Shown here: piece after piece, positions 17,166 to 24,737 of the stretch
Numbering within the stretch: position 1 is the first letter of the stretch
Layout: the number at the start of each line of letters is the position of its first letter
Assembly: GCA_041946755.1 (NCBI GenBank)
Contig: JBHGBB010000004.1
Location: 1 to 44,124 of the forward strand
Direction of reading: 5' to 3'
Length of the DNA stretch: 44,124 nucleotides
Source of the DNA: JBHGBB01 sp041946755
GTDB lineage: Bacteria > UBP4 > UBA4092 > JAOAEQ01
The notes under the pieces: model-generated
The model's database searches: none
Told to the model about the DNA's origin: nothing
Seen by the model: only the letters and a program-made list of their open reading frames with translations
Position numbers and translations under genes: made by a program

Positions 17166-17196
17166 TTGAATTATACGGAAATTCCGTAAAATTCAA
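17166..17196. repeat. 31-base near-perfect palindrome, first of a pair
   Basis: Arms TTGAATT...AATTCAA with inner TACGGAA/TTCCGTA and one A-A mismatch. The related 17266-17296 keeps the outer arms and the first ten bases but has lost the inner pairing. Confidence 0.7.
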
Positions 17197-17375
17197 GCTA
17201 AGTATTTCTAACCATTAGTCAATAATTCTGATGGTAATTGAAATTATTATAGTTAGATAATCATGTTGAATTATACTCAAATTGCGAAAAATTCAACTTG
17301 GTTGGCTATTTTATCTAATAATAATAAGACACAATTTTAGGTATTCATTGATCTGATTATGGTTATGTTTTCATT

Positions 17376-17406
17376 TTGAACTTTTGTCAAATGGACAAAA
17401 GTTCAA
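17376..17406. repeat. Perfect 13-bp hairpin with CAAATGG centre
   Basis: TTGAACTTTTGTC, loop AAATG, then the exact reverse complement. The core parallels the hairpin at 6068-6099, with a covarying T/A pair in place of C/G. Confidence 0.85.
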
Positions 17407-17591
17407 CCTAGAATATAGAATCGGGCTGAATATTTTCAGTCCCTACTTAAACTTAAAACTCGGTAACTCGATTAATTCCATCAATAAAATCAGCATTTAA
17501 ATTTGAATATTTACTACTTTTTAGCGGTTATATTCAATCAATATTCCATTTCCGGGGCATAATAAGGTAAAATATTAGACTAAAAATATAT

Positions 17592-17706
17592 AGTAAAGAG
17601 TGAAGAGTAAGAGGATAGAGGAAACTATAGTGTAGTGTAGAGATAGAGTAAGAGTAAAGAGGAAACTTTAAGGAATCCTCTAAACTCAAATCTCTTACTC
17701 TAAACT
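17592..17706. repeat. AGAGTAAGAGG / CCTCTAAACTC inverted phrase repeat
   Basis: The left arms are purine-rich iterations of AGAGTAAGAGGATAGAGG. The right arm is pyrimidine-rich (CCTCTAAACTCAAATCTCTTACTC). The element ends eleven bases before the ATG of the next gene and could fold over its translation start. Confidence 0.65.
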
Positions 17707-17717
17707 ATTTTAATTTC

Positions 17718-18743
17718 ATGCAGAAAATATTAAAATATTCGTTTATCTTCGGGTTAATCTTATTTCTAACCTTACTCATGCGGCTGGATTATCGGCAGTT
17801 ATTCGATATCCTTCGTCGGATGAATCTATGGTATCTACTCATCGGATTCTTATTAACCGCATTTGAGTTGCTGTTTAAAGCGGTTAAACTCGAACAGGTG
17901 GTGAGTATATTTTCCAAGTTCGGATTTAATAATGCCCTATTAACCTATCTGATCGGCTTACCGTATGGAGCAGTTACTCCCGGCAAAATCGGGGATGTAG
18001 TAAAACTCTATACCTTAAAACAGCGAACCGGCCTCCAGCGAACCGAATGTATCGCTATTGGTTTCATCGAACGATTGCTAGAACTCATCGCATTAGTGGT
18101 ATTGGCTACTATCGGAATTTTAACCTTAACCCATCACTTGCAGAAACAGCAGTTTATCGATCTCCTGATTATTATTCTGGTAATCCTAATCGGATTTATC
18201 GCCGTTTTGAACCGAAAAGTAGTTAAGATGTTCCTCCGCCCGTTTTTTTATCTATTAGTCCCGGAGCATAAACGGGATAAATCTCGGGAGTTCTTTAACA
18301 ATTTTTATCAGTCAGTATCGAAAATGTTGCAGCATAAAGGAATCATGGCGTTTAGTTTGTTGTTATGTATTTTAGGTTGGACTGCCAGCTCGATTCGTAC
18401 CTATTATTTCGCGCGTGGATTAGGAATAACCGAACTGAATTTAGTATTATCGATATTCGTTATCCCATTAATTATGCTAGTCGAACTTATTCCGGTATCG
18501 GTATTAGGTATCGGTACCCGGGATTATGGATTGATTACCCTGTTAATCATATTAGGTATCCCGGCAGCGCAGGTTACCGAATCGGCAGTATCGTTATCGT
18601 TCTTGATGCTGGTACTCGGCGGGATTCCTCCAGCGATACTGGGTTACGGAGTGGCGTTAAAAGAACACCTCTCGATCAAGAAAATAAAAGAGAGCGAAAA
18701 TGAGGAGATAAATCCCAAATCCCAAATCCCAAATCCCAAATAA
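17718..18743 (+). CDS. LPG-synthase-type (YbhN/AglD-like) transmembrane protein
   Basis: A 341-residue integral membrane protein of the lysylphosphatidylglycerol synthase transmembrane family, with about eight helices. The family hallmark is the loop GAVTPGKIGDVVKLYTLKQ followed by ECIAIGFIERLLEL. A second marker is the C-terminal VSVLGIGTRDYGLI. Members without a synthase domain are suspected lipid or glycolipid flippases and often sit in glycan clusters, as here. The last residues (NPKSQIPNPK) and the stop are encoded by an AAATCCC tandem repeat, so the natural protein probably ended slightly earlier. No ribosome site is visible, but a self-complementary phrase repeat precedes the ATG. Confidence 0.82.
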   Translation: MQKILKYSFIFGLILFLTLLMRLDYRQLFDILRRMNLWYLLIGFLLTAFELLFKAVKLEQVVSIFSKFGFNNALLTYLIGLPYGAVTPGKIGDVVKLYTLKQRTGLQRTECIAIGFIERLLELIALVVLATIGILTLTHHLQKQQFIDLLIIILVILIGFIAVLNRKVVKMFLRPFFYLLVPEHKRDKSREFFNNFYQSVSKMLQHKGIMAFSLLLCILGWTASSIRTYYFARGLGITELNLVLSIFVIPLIMLVELIPVSVLGIGTRDYGLITLLIILGIPAAQVTESAVSLSFLMLVLGGIPPAILGYGVALKEHLSIKKIKESENEEINPKSQIPNPK

Positions 18744-18847
18744 GCTCCAAATTCCAAATCCCAAACAAAAACCAGGTTTGGTCTTTTGTTTCGATAATTG
18801 GAATTTGGAATTTATTTGGAACTTGGATTCTGTCCGCCTTAGGCGGA
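18710..18847. repeat. AAATCCC x4 and GGAATTTGG phrase repeat
   Basis: Four tandem AAATCCC units (18710-18737) continue as CCAAATTCCAAATCCC. They are answered on the right by GGAATTTGGAATTTATTTGG, giving a long imperfect hairpin. A TCCGCC-TTA-GGCGGA hairpin (18833-18847) ends it. The left arm encodes the tail of the preceding membrane protein. Confidence 0.8.
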
Positions 18848-18862
18848 TTGGAATTTAAACTT

Positions 18863-19954
18863 ATGATAAACGAAAATCAACCACAGACAAATCAATTAAC
18901 CTTCACGGTGATCGTTCCCGTTGCTCCGGGTGGCGATGTGAGTAAAGTCACCGAATCGATAGCCAAGATCAATTATCCGGCAGAAAAATTCGAGTTTCTG
19001 GTCGCGGAAGGGAAACAACCTTCCCGGCAGCGGAATCTGGCTGCCCAACAGGCGAAAGGGGATATTATTTATTTCCTGGATAATGATTCCGAAACCACTC
19101 CGGAAATGTTTAATAAAGCCGCGGAATGTTATACCGACTCGAAAATCGTTATGGTTGGCGGACCGAACCTAACTTCACCAACCGATACCGATATGCAGTT
19201 TGCGTTCGGGAGCGCGCTCGGTTCGTTTTTCGCCCATACTTCGATGGCAGCTCGATATCGACCAGTAGGGAAGGTTAGGGTATCGGGAGAAAAAGAATTA
19301 ATTTTATGTAATCTAAGTGTTCGGAGAGAGATATTTATCCAGTCCGGTGGATTTGATGAAACCTTATATCCCAATGAAGAGAACGAGTTTATGAATCGAT
19401 TACAGCAGATGGGATATCAACTTATCTATCATCCGGAAGTAATCATCTACCGCAGCCGGAGAAAAGATATTTTCGATTTCTTCCGGCAACTGATGAATTA
19501 TGGCCGCGGTCGAATGGAACAGGCGGTAGTTGAAATGCAATGGAGAAGTAGGGGCAGGGTATCCCTGTCCGAAGAAAAAAAACAGTCGATAGAAGGGCGA
19601 GGCAACCTCGCCCCTACCTCAATTGGCCGTGCGATAAGTAATAGTTTCTTCTTATTACCGTTCTTTTTTACGCTCTATCTGGTAACCTTACCGATAACGG
19701 TTTGGTTCTCTGACTGGGTTTTATTACCTTTAGTGCTCTATGTTATACTATCTATTATCTCCGCAAGTGGATTCACTTACAAAGAGAAAAAGCCGATGCT
19801 TTTATTTCTCATACCACCGATATATATCATTATGCATGTTGCCTATTCCTGCGGAATAATCTGGGCTTTACTTCGGAGATTGAATAAGAACCCGGACGAA
19901 AAAAAACCGGTTGAAGTGAATATTCGGGTCGTTAAGACCTTTCAAGGAGTGTAA
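18863..19954 (+). CDS. Family 2 glycosyltransferase with C-terminal membrane helices and a repeat insertion
   Basis: 364 residues. A GT-A domain (about 10-215) has TVIVPV at the start, a DxD-type YFLDNDSE and the acceptor/catalytic region FDETLYPNEENEFMNRL. Two or three membrane helices follow (FFLLPFFFTLYLVTLPITVW and LLFLIPPIYIIMHVAYSCG). Between them a 70-base palindromic element (19548-19617) is translated in frame, adding about 25 residues that the related GT2 at 23699-24685 lacks at the same point. I chose ATG 18863; a TTG at 18848 lies in repeat sequence. It should transfer a sugar in surface-glycan assembly at the inner membrane. Donor and acceptor are unknown. Confidence 0.85.
   Translation: MINENQPQTNQLTFTVIVPVAPGGDVSKVTESIAKINYPAEKFEFLVAEGKQPSRQRNLAAQQAKGDIIYFLDNDSETTPEMFNKAAECYTDSKIVMVGGPNLTSPTDTDMQFAFGSALGSFFAHTSMAARYRPVGKVRVSGEKELILCNLSVRREIFIQSGGFDETLYPNEENEFMNRLQQMGYQLIYHPEVIIYRSRRKDIFDFFRQLMNYGRGRMEQAVVEMQWRSRGRVSLSEEKKQSIEGRGNLAPTSIGRAISNSFFLLPFFFTLYLVTLPITVWFSDWVLLPLVLYVILSIISASGFTYKEKKPMLLFLIPPIYIIMHVAYSCGIIWALLRRLNKNPDEKKPVEVNIRVVKTFQGV
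19548..19617. repeat. GTAGGGGC...GCCCCTAC two-hairpin repeat inside a coding sequence
   Basis: Ends GTAGGGGC (19548-19555) and GCCCCTAC (19610-19617), with inner hairpins AGGG-TAT-CCCT on the left and GGGCGAGG-CAA-CCTCGCCC on the right. It has the same design as the intergenic copy at 1637-1698 but lies in the GT2 frame, encoding roughly RGRVSLSEEKK and SIEGRGNLAPT. Confidence 0.88.
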
Positions 19955-20019
19955 TCATTTCTAATTTAGCATTTAGCGTTTAGTATTTCAAATTTGCACT
20001 GCTAAATTTACATTTTAAA
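19955..20019. repeat. ATTTAGCATTTAG / CTAAATTTAC phrase repeat
   Basis: TTTAGCATTTAGCGTTTAG on the left and CTGCTAAATTTACA on the right form an imperfect hairpin ending at the ATG of the radical SAM gene, which has no other visible ribosome site. Confidence 0.55.
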
Positions 20020-21495
20020 ATGAAAATTGCTATAGCGTATCCACCCATAACTCATCAAGGATGTTATCCGCTGCTCGGGCAGAATCGGCAGTTTAAATTC
20101 TCCAATTCGCTCGAAATCAGGATATATCCAATCGTTCCGGCAACCGCAGCAACCTTATTACAACAAAACGGGCATCAAGTCCTATGGCTAGACGGGATTA
20201 ATCGCCGGATGTCGATGGCAGAATTCAATCAACACCTCGATACCTTCCAACCGGAAGTGGTAATGATCGAAACCAAAACCCCGATTGTTGAAGCGCATTG
20301 GCAGTATATCACCGAATATCGGGAGAAACATCCGGCAGTGAAACTGGTTTTTGTTGGTGACCATGTTTCTTTTTTCCCGGAAGAATCGTTCCAGAAATCG
20401 CCGGTCGATTTTGTAATCACCGGTGGCGATTATGACTTCGGAATCCTAGGAGTAGTTAATCATCTGGAAAAAGACGACCAACTCCCGGCAGGGGTATATT
20501 ATCGGAATAATGGAACCGTAGCTAATACCGGTAAATATCAGTTGAATGATAATCTCGACCAGCTACCGTTTATCGACCGGGAATTAACCCGATGGCAAGA
20601 TTATGGCGAAGCATACCTCTATCGCCCATGCACCTATATCATGACCGGTCGCGGCTGCGGTGGCGGACAACGCGGGTTTGGTATTTGCACCTTCTGCGTC
20701 TGGCAGCATGCATTATGGGGGTGTATCGGTAGATTACGGTCGCCGAAAAATGTAGTTGACGAAATTAAATTCCTCGTAGACCGATATAAGGTGAAAGAGA
20801 TTTTTGATGATAATGAAGCCGGGCCGATGTGGAATGCGCAATGGGTAGAAGAATTTTATATCGAGATGCAAAAAGCGAATATGCTGGGGAAAGTAACCTT
20901 ATCCAGCAACGCCCGGGCGGATAGTCTGACTCCGCGTACCTGTGAACTATTAAAAAAATGCGGATTCCGGCTCCTGAAAGTAGGATTCGAATCCGGAAAT
21001 GAACAAACCCTGCAGAATATCCATAAACTCGAATCCCTGGAACAAATCAAACAGGGGGTTAAAACCGCGAAAGATTTTGGGTTGGTAGTGTTACTCACTT
21101 CGATGGTAGGGTATCCCTGGGAAACCGAAGAGGATGTTGCTCGAACCTATACCGTCGCTCGGGACCTGATGCTCTATAAAACCCGGTTTGGCGATTCTTT
21201 GCAAGCGAGTGTGATTATGCCATACCCGGGAACTCCGCTATTTAAAGAAGCGGAACAAAAAGGATGGCTCCGCCTCGATCCGAAAGCATATAACCGCTAC
21301 GATATGACTGAACCGGTGTTGAAAACGACTATCGATACTGAAGCCTGGTGCAAAAAGATGTGGAAAGTGTATTACGAACCGAAATTTATGCTGAAATCGA
21401 TATTCACTATCCGGTCGCTGGATGATTTTAAACTCTTATTCCGGGCAGCGAGATCATTATTAGGCCATTTACGAGATTATCATAAAGAGAGCTAA
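20020..21495 (+). CDS. Cobalamin-type radical SAM protein with an expanded cysteine motif
   Basis: 491 residues. Residues about 1-170 form a Rossmann-like B12-binding-type domain (PATAATLLQQNGHQVLWLDG, VFVGDHVSFFPEE). The radical SAM barrel spans about 200-430. The cluster ligands are probably Cys213, Cys223 and Cys226, spaced C-x9-C-x2-C instead of C-x3-C-x2-C, in GRGCGGGQRGFGICTFC. Other family features are present: LLKVGFESGNEQTLQNI and MVGYPWETEED. The cobalamin-binding DxHxxG histidine is not evident. In B12-type radical SAM proteins of glycan clusters the usual role is methylation or another modification of a sugar or lipid. The product here is unknown. Flanking GT2 and flippase genes support a surface-glycan role. 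Confidence 0.85.
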   Translation: MKIAIAYPPITHQGCYPLLGQNRQFKFSNSLEIRIYPIVPATAATLLQQNGHQVLWLDGINRRMSMAEFNQHLDTFQPEVVMIETKTPIVEAHWQYITEYREKHPAVKLVFVGDHVSFFPEESFQKSPVDFVITGGDYDFGILGVVNHLEKDDQLPAGVYYRNNGTVANTGKYQLNDNLDQLPFIDRELTRWQDYGEAYLYRPCTYIMTGRGCGGGQRGFGICTFCVWQHALWGCIGRLRSPKNVVDEIKFLVDRYKVKEIFDDNEAGPMWNAQWVEEFYIEMQKANMLGKVTLSSNARADSLTPRTCELLKKCGFRLLKVGFESGNEQTLQNIHKLESLEQIKQGVKTAKDFGLVVLLTSMVGYPWETEEDVARTYTVARDLMLYKTRFGDSLQASVIMPYPGTPLFKEAEQKGWLRLDPKAYNRYDMTEPVLKTTIDTEAWCKKMWKVYYEPKFMLKSIFTIRSLDDFKLLFRAARSLLGHLRDYHKES

Positions 21496-21514
21496 ATACG
21501 AACGCTTATTTATC

Positions 21515-21605
21515 CGCAGATTGCACAGAGATAAAATCTTATATACTTATAAGAGTCTAGATTATTAATCTTCAGTTTTTCTCGGTGTTCTCTGTGGTTT
21601 TTTTT
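21515..21605. repeat. GCAGATTGCACAGAG / TTCTCTGTGGTTT phrase repeat
   Basis: The left arm CCGCAGATTGCACAGAGAT and right arm GTTCTCTGTGGTTTTTTTT pair in part around an AT-rich middle with its own small hairpin (TATACTTATAAG). The right arm ends three bases before the ATG of the flippase gene; a GTG within it gives a spurious extension. Confidence 0.55.
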
Positions 21606-21608
21606 GCT

Positions 21609-22877
21609 ATGGTAAAAACCGATAAGTTGGTTCAACAAGGGAGCGTATTCGTTGCGATTTCAATACTCGGGATGATTTTGAACTTCCTGTTTACGATGTT
21701 CATGATCCGAGGTCTTGGTCAATATGACTATGGTATATTTGAAACGCTCCTAAGAGTACTCACAATTCTTGCGGTGCCATGCAGTGTCATTCCGTTAACC
21801 ATCGCTCGGTTTTTAGCCCAATATTCTGCAAGAGGGGAATATGATAAGATACAGGTTTTATTACGTTCAGCACTATTATCAACTTTAATTATCGGAATAA
21901 TTGGCGGTCTTTTATTATTCATTGGTAAAGATATCATTTTAAATATCCTGAATATCCAGTTGGATTCTGCAATGCCAATGCTGGTTATAACGTTAATATT
22001 TACTTTCGGCTGGATATTACCGGTACTCCGAGGCGGATTGCAAGGATTACAGAAGTTTACCATGCTTGGCTTGAATATCTTTTCAGATTCGAGCGTTCGA
22101 TTAATCGTGGGAATAATCTTAGTCTATGCCGGGTATAAGGTATCCGGGGCGATAGGTGCATCATTGGTAGTAGTTATTCTCGGCATAATATTATCCATCA
22201 TTCCATTAGCCAAATATATCAAGAAACCGGAACATCAAGCGCCAAAAATAGAAATGAAAAGTATCTTATTTTATGCCATACCGGTTTTACTCTATTTTTA
22301 TGGGAAAGAACTCTTCGCTAGTCTCGATTTATTTATGGTTAGTAAATATCTTACTGACTGGCGGGGCGTTTATGCCACCGGATCAGTGATTGGTTCAGCA
22401 TTCTGGACGCTCCCGGCAGCAATCATTACCGTTATGTTTCCGATGGTTGCCCATACCCATGCGAAACACGAAAGTCCGATGCATCTGATTCAGAAGAGTT
22501 TATTATTCAGCGGATTGCTATGTATAATAGGTATCGCCGTGTGTTTTATTGCACCCCAATTAGTAATAAGAATATTATGCGGTACACGATATCCGATAGA
22601 TGTCATGGTCTCATTATTAAAATGGTTCTCCGTATGTGTTACCCCATTTGCATTAGCGAATGTCCTGTTAAATTACCACTTGGCAAAAGCGGATTATGAA
22701 TGTGTTTATATCTTAATCGGAGGAGTAATCATACATGCGATTTTGTTTTGGCTGTTTCATAATACCGTTTATCAAGTACTATCAATAGTCTGTATAAGTG
22801 GTGTGCTTCAGATAATAGCTAATTATTGGCTGTTGGTGCATAAAGAGAATAAAGCGCGAGTAAATGATGTAACTTAA
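21609..22877 (+). CDS. Wzx-like polysaccharide flippase (MOP/PST superfamily)
   Basis: A 422-residue polytopic membrane protein with about twelve helices and the typical first helix QGSVFVAISILGMILNFLF. It has the RGLGQYDYGIFETLLRVL loop and PLTIARFLAQYSARGEYDKI, both hallmarks of the polysaccharide transport branch of the MOP family. It should flip a lipid-linked oligosaccharide across the inner membrane, using sugars added by the flanking GT2 enzymes. I chose the ATG at 21609 (MVKTDKLVQQG) over the GTG at 21585, which lies in a repeat. No ribosome site is visible. It stands in the middle of the plus-strand glycan cluster. Confidence 0.85.
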   Translation: MVKTDKLVQQGSVFVAISILGMILNFLFTMFMIRGLGQYDYGIFETLLRVLTILAVPCSVIPLTIARFLAQYSARGEYDKIQVLLRSALLSTLIIGIIGGLLLFIGKDIILNILNIQLDSAMPMLVITLIFTFGWILPVLRGGLQGLQKFTMLGLNIFSDSSVRLIVGIILVYAGYKVSGAIGASLVVVILGIILSIIPLAKYIKKPEHQAPKIEMKSILFYAIPVLLYFYGKELFASLDLFMVSKYLTDWRGVYATGSVIGSAFWTLPAAIITVMFPMVAHTHAKHESPMHLIQKSLLFSGLLCIIGIAVCFIAPQLVIRILCGTRYPIDVMVSLLKWFSVCVTPFALANVLLNYHLAKADYECVYILIGGVIIHAILFWLFHNTVYQVLSIVCISGVLQIIANYWLLVHKENKARVNDVT

Positions 22878-22925
22878 GAGGGTATCGAAAACTCTTTACT
22901 TTTTATTCTGGTGTAATGATTAATT

Positions 22926-23690
22926 ATGAATAACTACCGTGGTAAAATCTCAATCATCATGCCGGCATTTAATGAAGGCAAGCATATTTATGCTAATGTC
23001 CTGGAAACAAAACAATTATTCGATGAATCCGGAGTAACCTATGAGATTATCGTAATCGATGATGGAAGTAAAGATAATACCTTACAGGAAGCGGAACGAG
23101 CGGCTTCCACTGCCCCGCATCTGATTAAGTTAACCCGAAGTGTTACGAATGTTGGTAAAGGGTTTGCGATCCGGGAAGGATTTAAACTGGTTACCGGCGA
23201 TATGGTAGTGTTTCTTGATAGTGATTTGGACCTGCATCCGAGCCAAATCAAGTTGTTATTCGAGATTATGAAGAAGGAAGATGCAGATGTAGTGATTGGC
23301 AGTAAACGGCACCCGGAATCGAAACTGGATTATCCATTGAAACGAAAGATAGTTAGTTCAGTATATTTTTTCCTGGTAAAACTATTATTCGGCCTCCCGA
23401 TTCGCGATACGCAAACCGGCCTGAAATTGTTTAAACGAAAAGTGCTTGATGAAGTTATACCGGTATTATTGGTAAAACGGTTTGCCTTCGATTTAGAACT
23501 TCTGGCAAATATCCATCATTTCGGATACAAAATTGCAGAATCCCCGGTGATTGTCAATTATCGCGGCAAATTCGGGCATATCGGTATGCGCGGTATCTGG
23601 CAGACCTGGTGGGAAACGATGGCGGTTTTTTATCGTATGCATATTCTAAAATACTATGATAAGAAGAAATCTGCAATCCACAATCCGTAA
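22926..23690 (+). CDS. Family 2 glycosyltransferase, dolichyl/polyprenyl-phosphate sugar synthase type
   Basis: 254 residues. The GT-A fold shows SIIMPAFNEGKHI, the nucleotide-binding IVIDDGSKDNT, FLDSDLDLHPSQI as metal-binding DxD, and DTQTGLKLFKR with FAFDLELLANIHHFG, the pattern of DPM1/ALG5-type enzymes. These transfer a sugar from a nucleotide donor to polyprenyl phosphate. No C-terminal membrane domain is present. The last residues (SAIHNP) and the stop come from a CTGCAATCCACAATCC phrase repeat. The next GT2 gene begins eight bases after the stop. Confidence 0.88.
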   Translation: MNNYRGKISIIMPAFNEGKHIYANVLETKQLFDESGVTYEIIVIDDGSKDNTLQEAERAASTAPHLIKLTRSVTNVGKGFAIREGFKLVTGDMVVFLDSDLDLHPSQIKLLFEIMKKEDADVVIGSKRHPESKLDYPLKRKIVSSVYFFLVKLLFGLPIRDTQTGLKLFKRKVLDEVIPVLLVKRFAFDLELLANIHHFGYKIAESPVIVNYRGKFGHIGMRGIWQTWWETMAVFYRMHILKYYDKKKSAIHNP

Positions 23691-23698
23691 TTTAAAAT

Positions 23699-24685
23699 AT
23701 GAATTATCCTTTTGTATCAATCATTATAGCGGTCGGTAAAAACAATCCGAATCTGCAGGAATGTATCCAGTATTGTTTAGCACTGGATTATCCTTCATTC
23801 GAGCTGCTGGTTCTACCTGATGAAGATTGGGAACATAGTTATCCACCGAATGTAAAAATCATTCCGACCGAGAAAGAGCTACCGGCAAAAAAGCGGGATA
23901 TAGGCGTTGAACATGCTCAAGGTGAAATAGTAGCATTTCTTGATGATGATACTTATCCGGAAAAAGATTGGTTGATAAATGCCGTTAATATCTTCTTGGA
24001 AAGCGATAAAATCGCTTCAGTTTGCGGTCCGGCAGTAACTCCGCCATCAAATGATTTAATGCAACAGGCAAGTGGATTGATTTATAGTTCTTGGTTGGTA
24101 GGTGGAAGTTATCGTTATCGGTATGTTCCGCAATCCAGACGGGATGTTGATGATTATCCAACCTGTAATCTTCTGGTACGTAAATCGGTAATGCAAAAAC
24201 TCGGTGGATTTAATACTATTTTCTGGCCGGGTGAAGATACCAAATTATGCCTCGAAATAGTAGAAAAGCTTAAACAACGGATTGTATATGATCCGAAAGT
24301 GTTGGTGTATCATCACCGGCGCCGGTTATTTCGCGGGCATATGAAACAAATTCTGAGTTATGGATTACATCGAGGATATTTTGCTAAACGATTCCCGGCC
24401 ACTTCGTTACGAATATCTTATTTTTTACCAACCTTATTAGTTCTCGGAACCTTTCTAGGCTGGTTATTAGGATTAATTCACCCGATTTTTTATTATCTCT
24501 ATTTTATCGGAGTAGGGATATATCTAGTTGCTGCTCTCTTAACCGGAGTGACTGTTGAATCAAAACGATATCCCATAAACCTTGTGTTGAAACTAGCGGT
24601 TTTTGTCGGAGTAATCATTTCCCATTTTGGATATGGAATTTGGTTCGTTAAAGGTCTTATCGCTAGGAAACTTCCAGAAGAATAA
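23699..24685 (+). CDS. Family 2 glycosyltransferase with C-terminal membrane helices
   Basis: 328 residues with the same architecture as the GT2 at 18863-19954. The catalytic domain has FVSIIIAVGKNNPN, a metal-binding FLDDDTYPEKDW and the acceptor-site FNTIFWPGEDTKLCLE. Then HHRRRLFRGHMKQILSYG leads into helices YFLPTLLVLGTFLGWLLG, a second at about 268-290 and a third near 300-318. It lacks the repeat-encoded insertion of its relative, which makes it a useful reference. Last gene of the glycan cluster; the NamZ-like gene converges from the other strand 52 bases on. Donor and acceptor are unknown. Confidence 0.87.
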   Translation: MNYPFVSIIIAVGKNNPNLQECIQYCLALDYPSFELLVLPDEDWEHSYPPNVKIIPTEKELPAKKRDIGVEHAQGEIVAFLDDDTYPEKDWLINAVNIFLESDKIASVCGPAVTPPSNDLMQQASGLIYSSWLVGGSYRYRYVPQSRRDVDDYPTCNLLVRKSVMQKLGGFNTIFWPGEDTKLCLEIVEKLKQRIVYDPKVLVYHHRRRLFRGHMKQILSYGLHRGYFAKRFPATSLRISYFLPTLLVLGTFLGWLLGLIHPIFYYLYFIGVGIYLVAALLTGVTVESKRYPINLVLKLAVFVGVIISHFGYGIWFVKGLIARKLPEE

Positions 24686-24737
24686 TCCGTGCAATTGCGG
24701 AATGCAGATTGATGATTGCGGAATTACAAATCAAGGT
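24686..24737. repeat. TTGCGGAATGCAGATTG phrase repeat between convergent genes
   Basis: Iterated TTGCGGAATGCAGATTGATGATTGCGGAATT phrases, related to the tail of the gene ending at 23690. No terminator with a T-run is visible. Confidence 0.5.

Larger units (their letters stand above)
16928..17717. other. 790-base intergenic island of palindromes and phrase repeats
   Basis: No gene seen. In order: a CGCAAAG phrase repeat (16970-17010); a GGTCAGACC-centred palindrome (17110-17138); a 31-base near-perfect palindrome (17166-17196) and its diverged partner exactly 100 bases on (17266-17296); a perfect 13-bp hairpin with AAATG loop (17376-17406); and an AGAGTAAGAGG/CCTCTAAACTC inverted phrase repeat (17592-17706) abutting the next start codon. 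The space between is AT-rich and featureless. Confidence 0.7.

Noticed and set aside
18710..18737. CRISPR-like array
   Set aside because: The units are seven bases and directly adjacent without spacers; none of the tandem repeats in the window has spacer-repeat structure.
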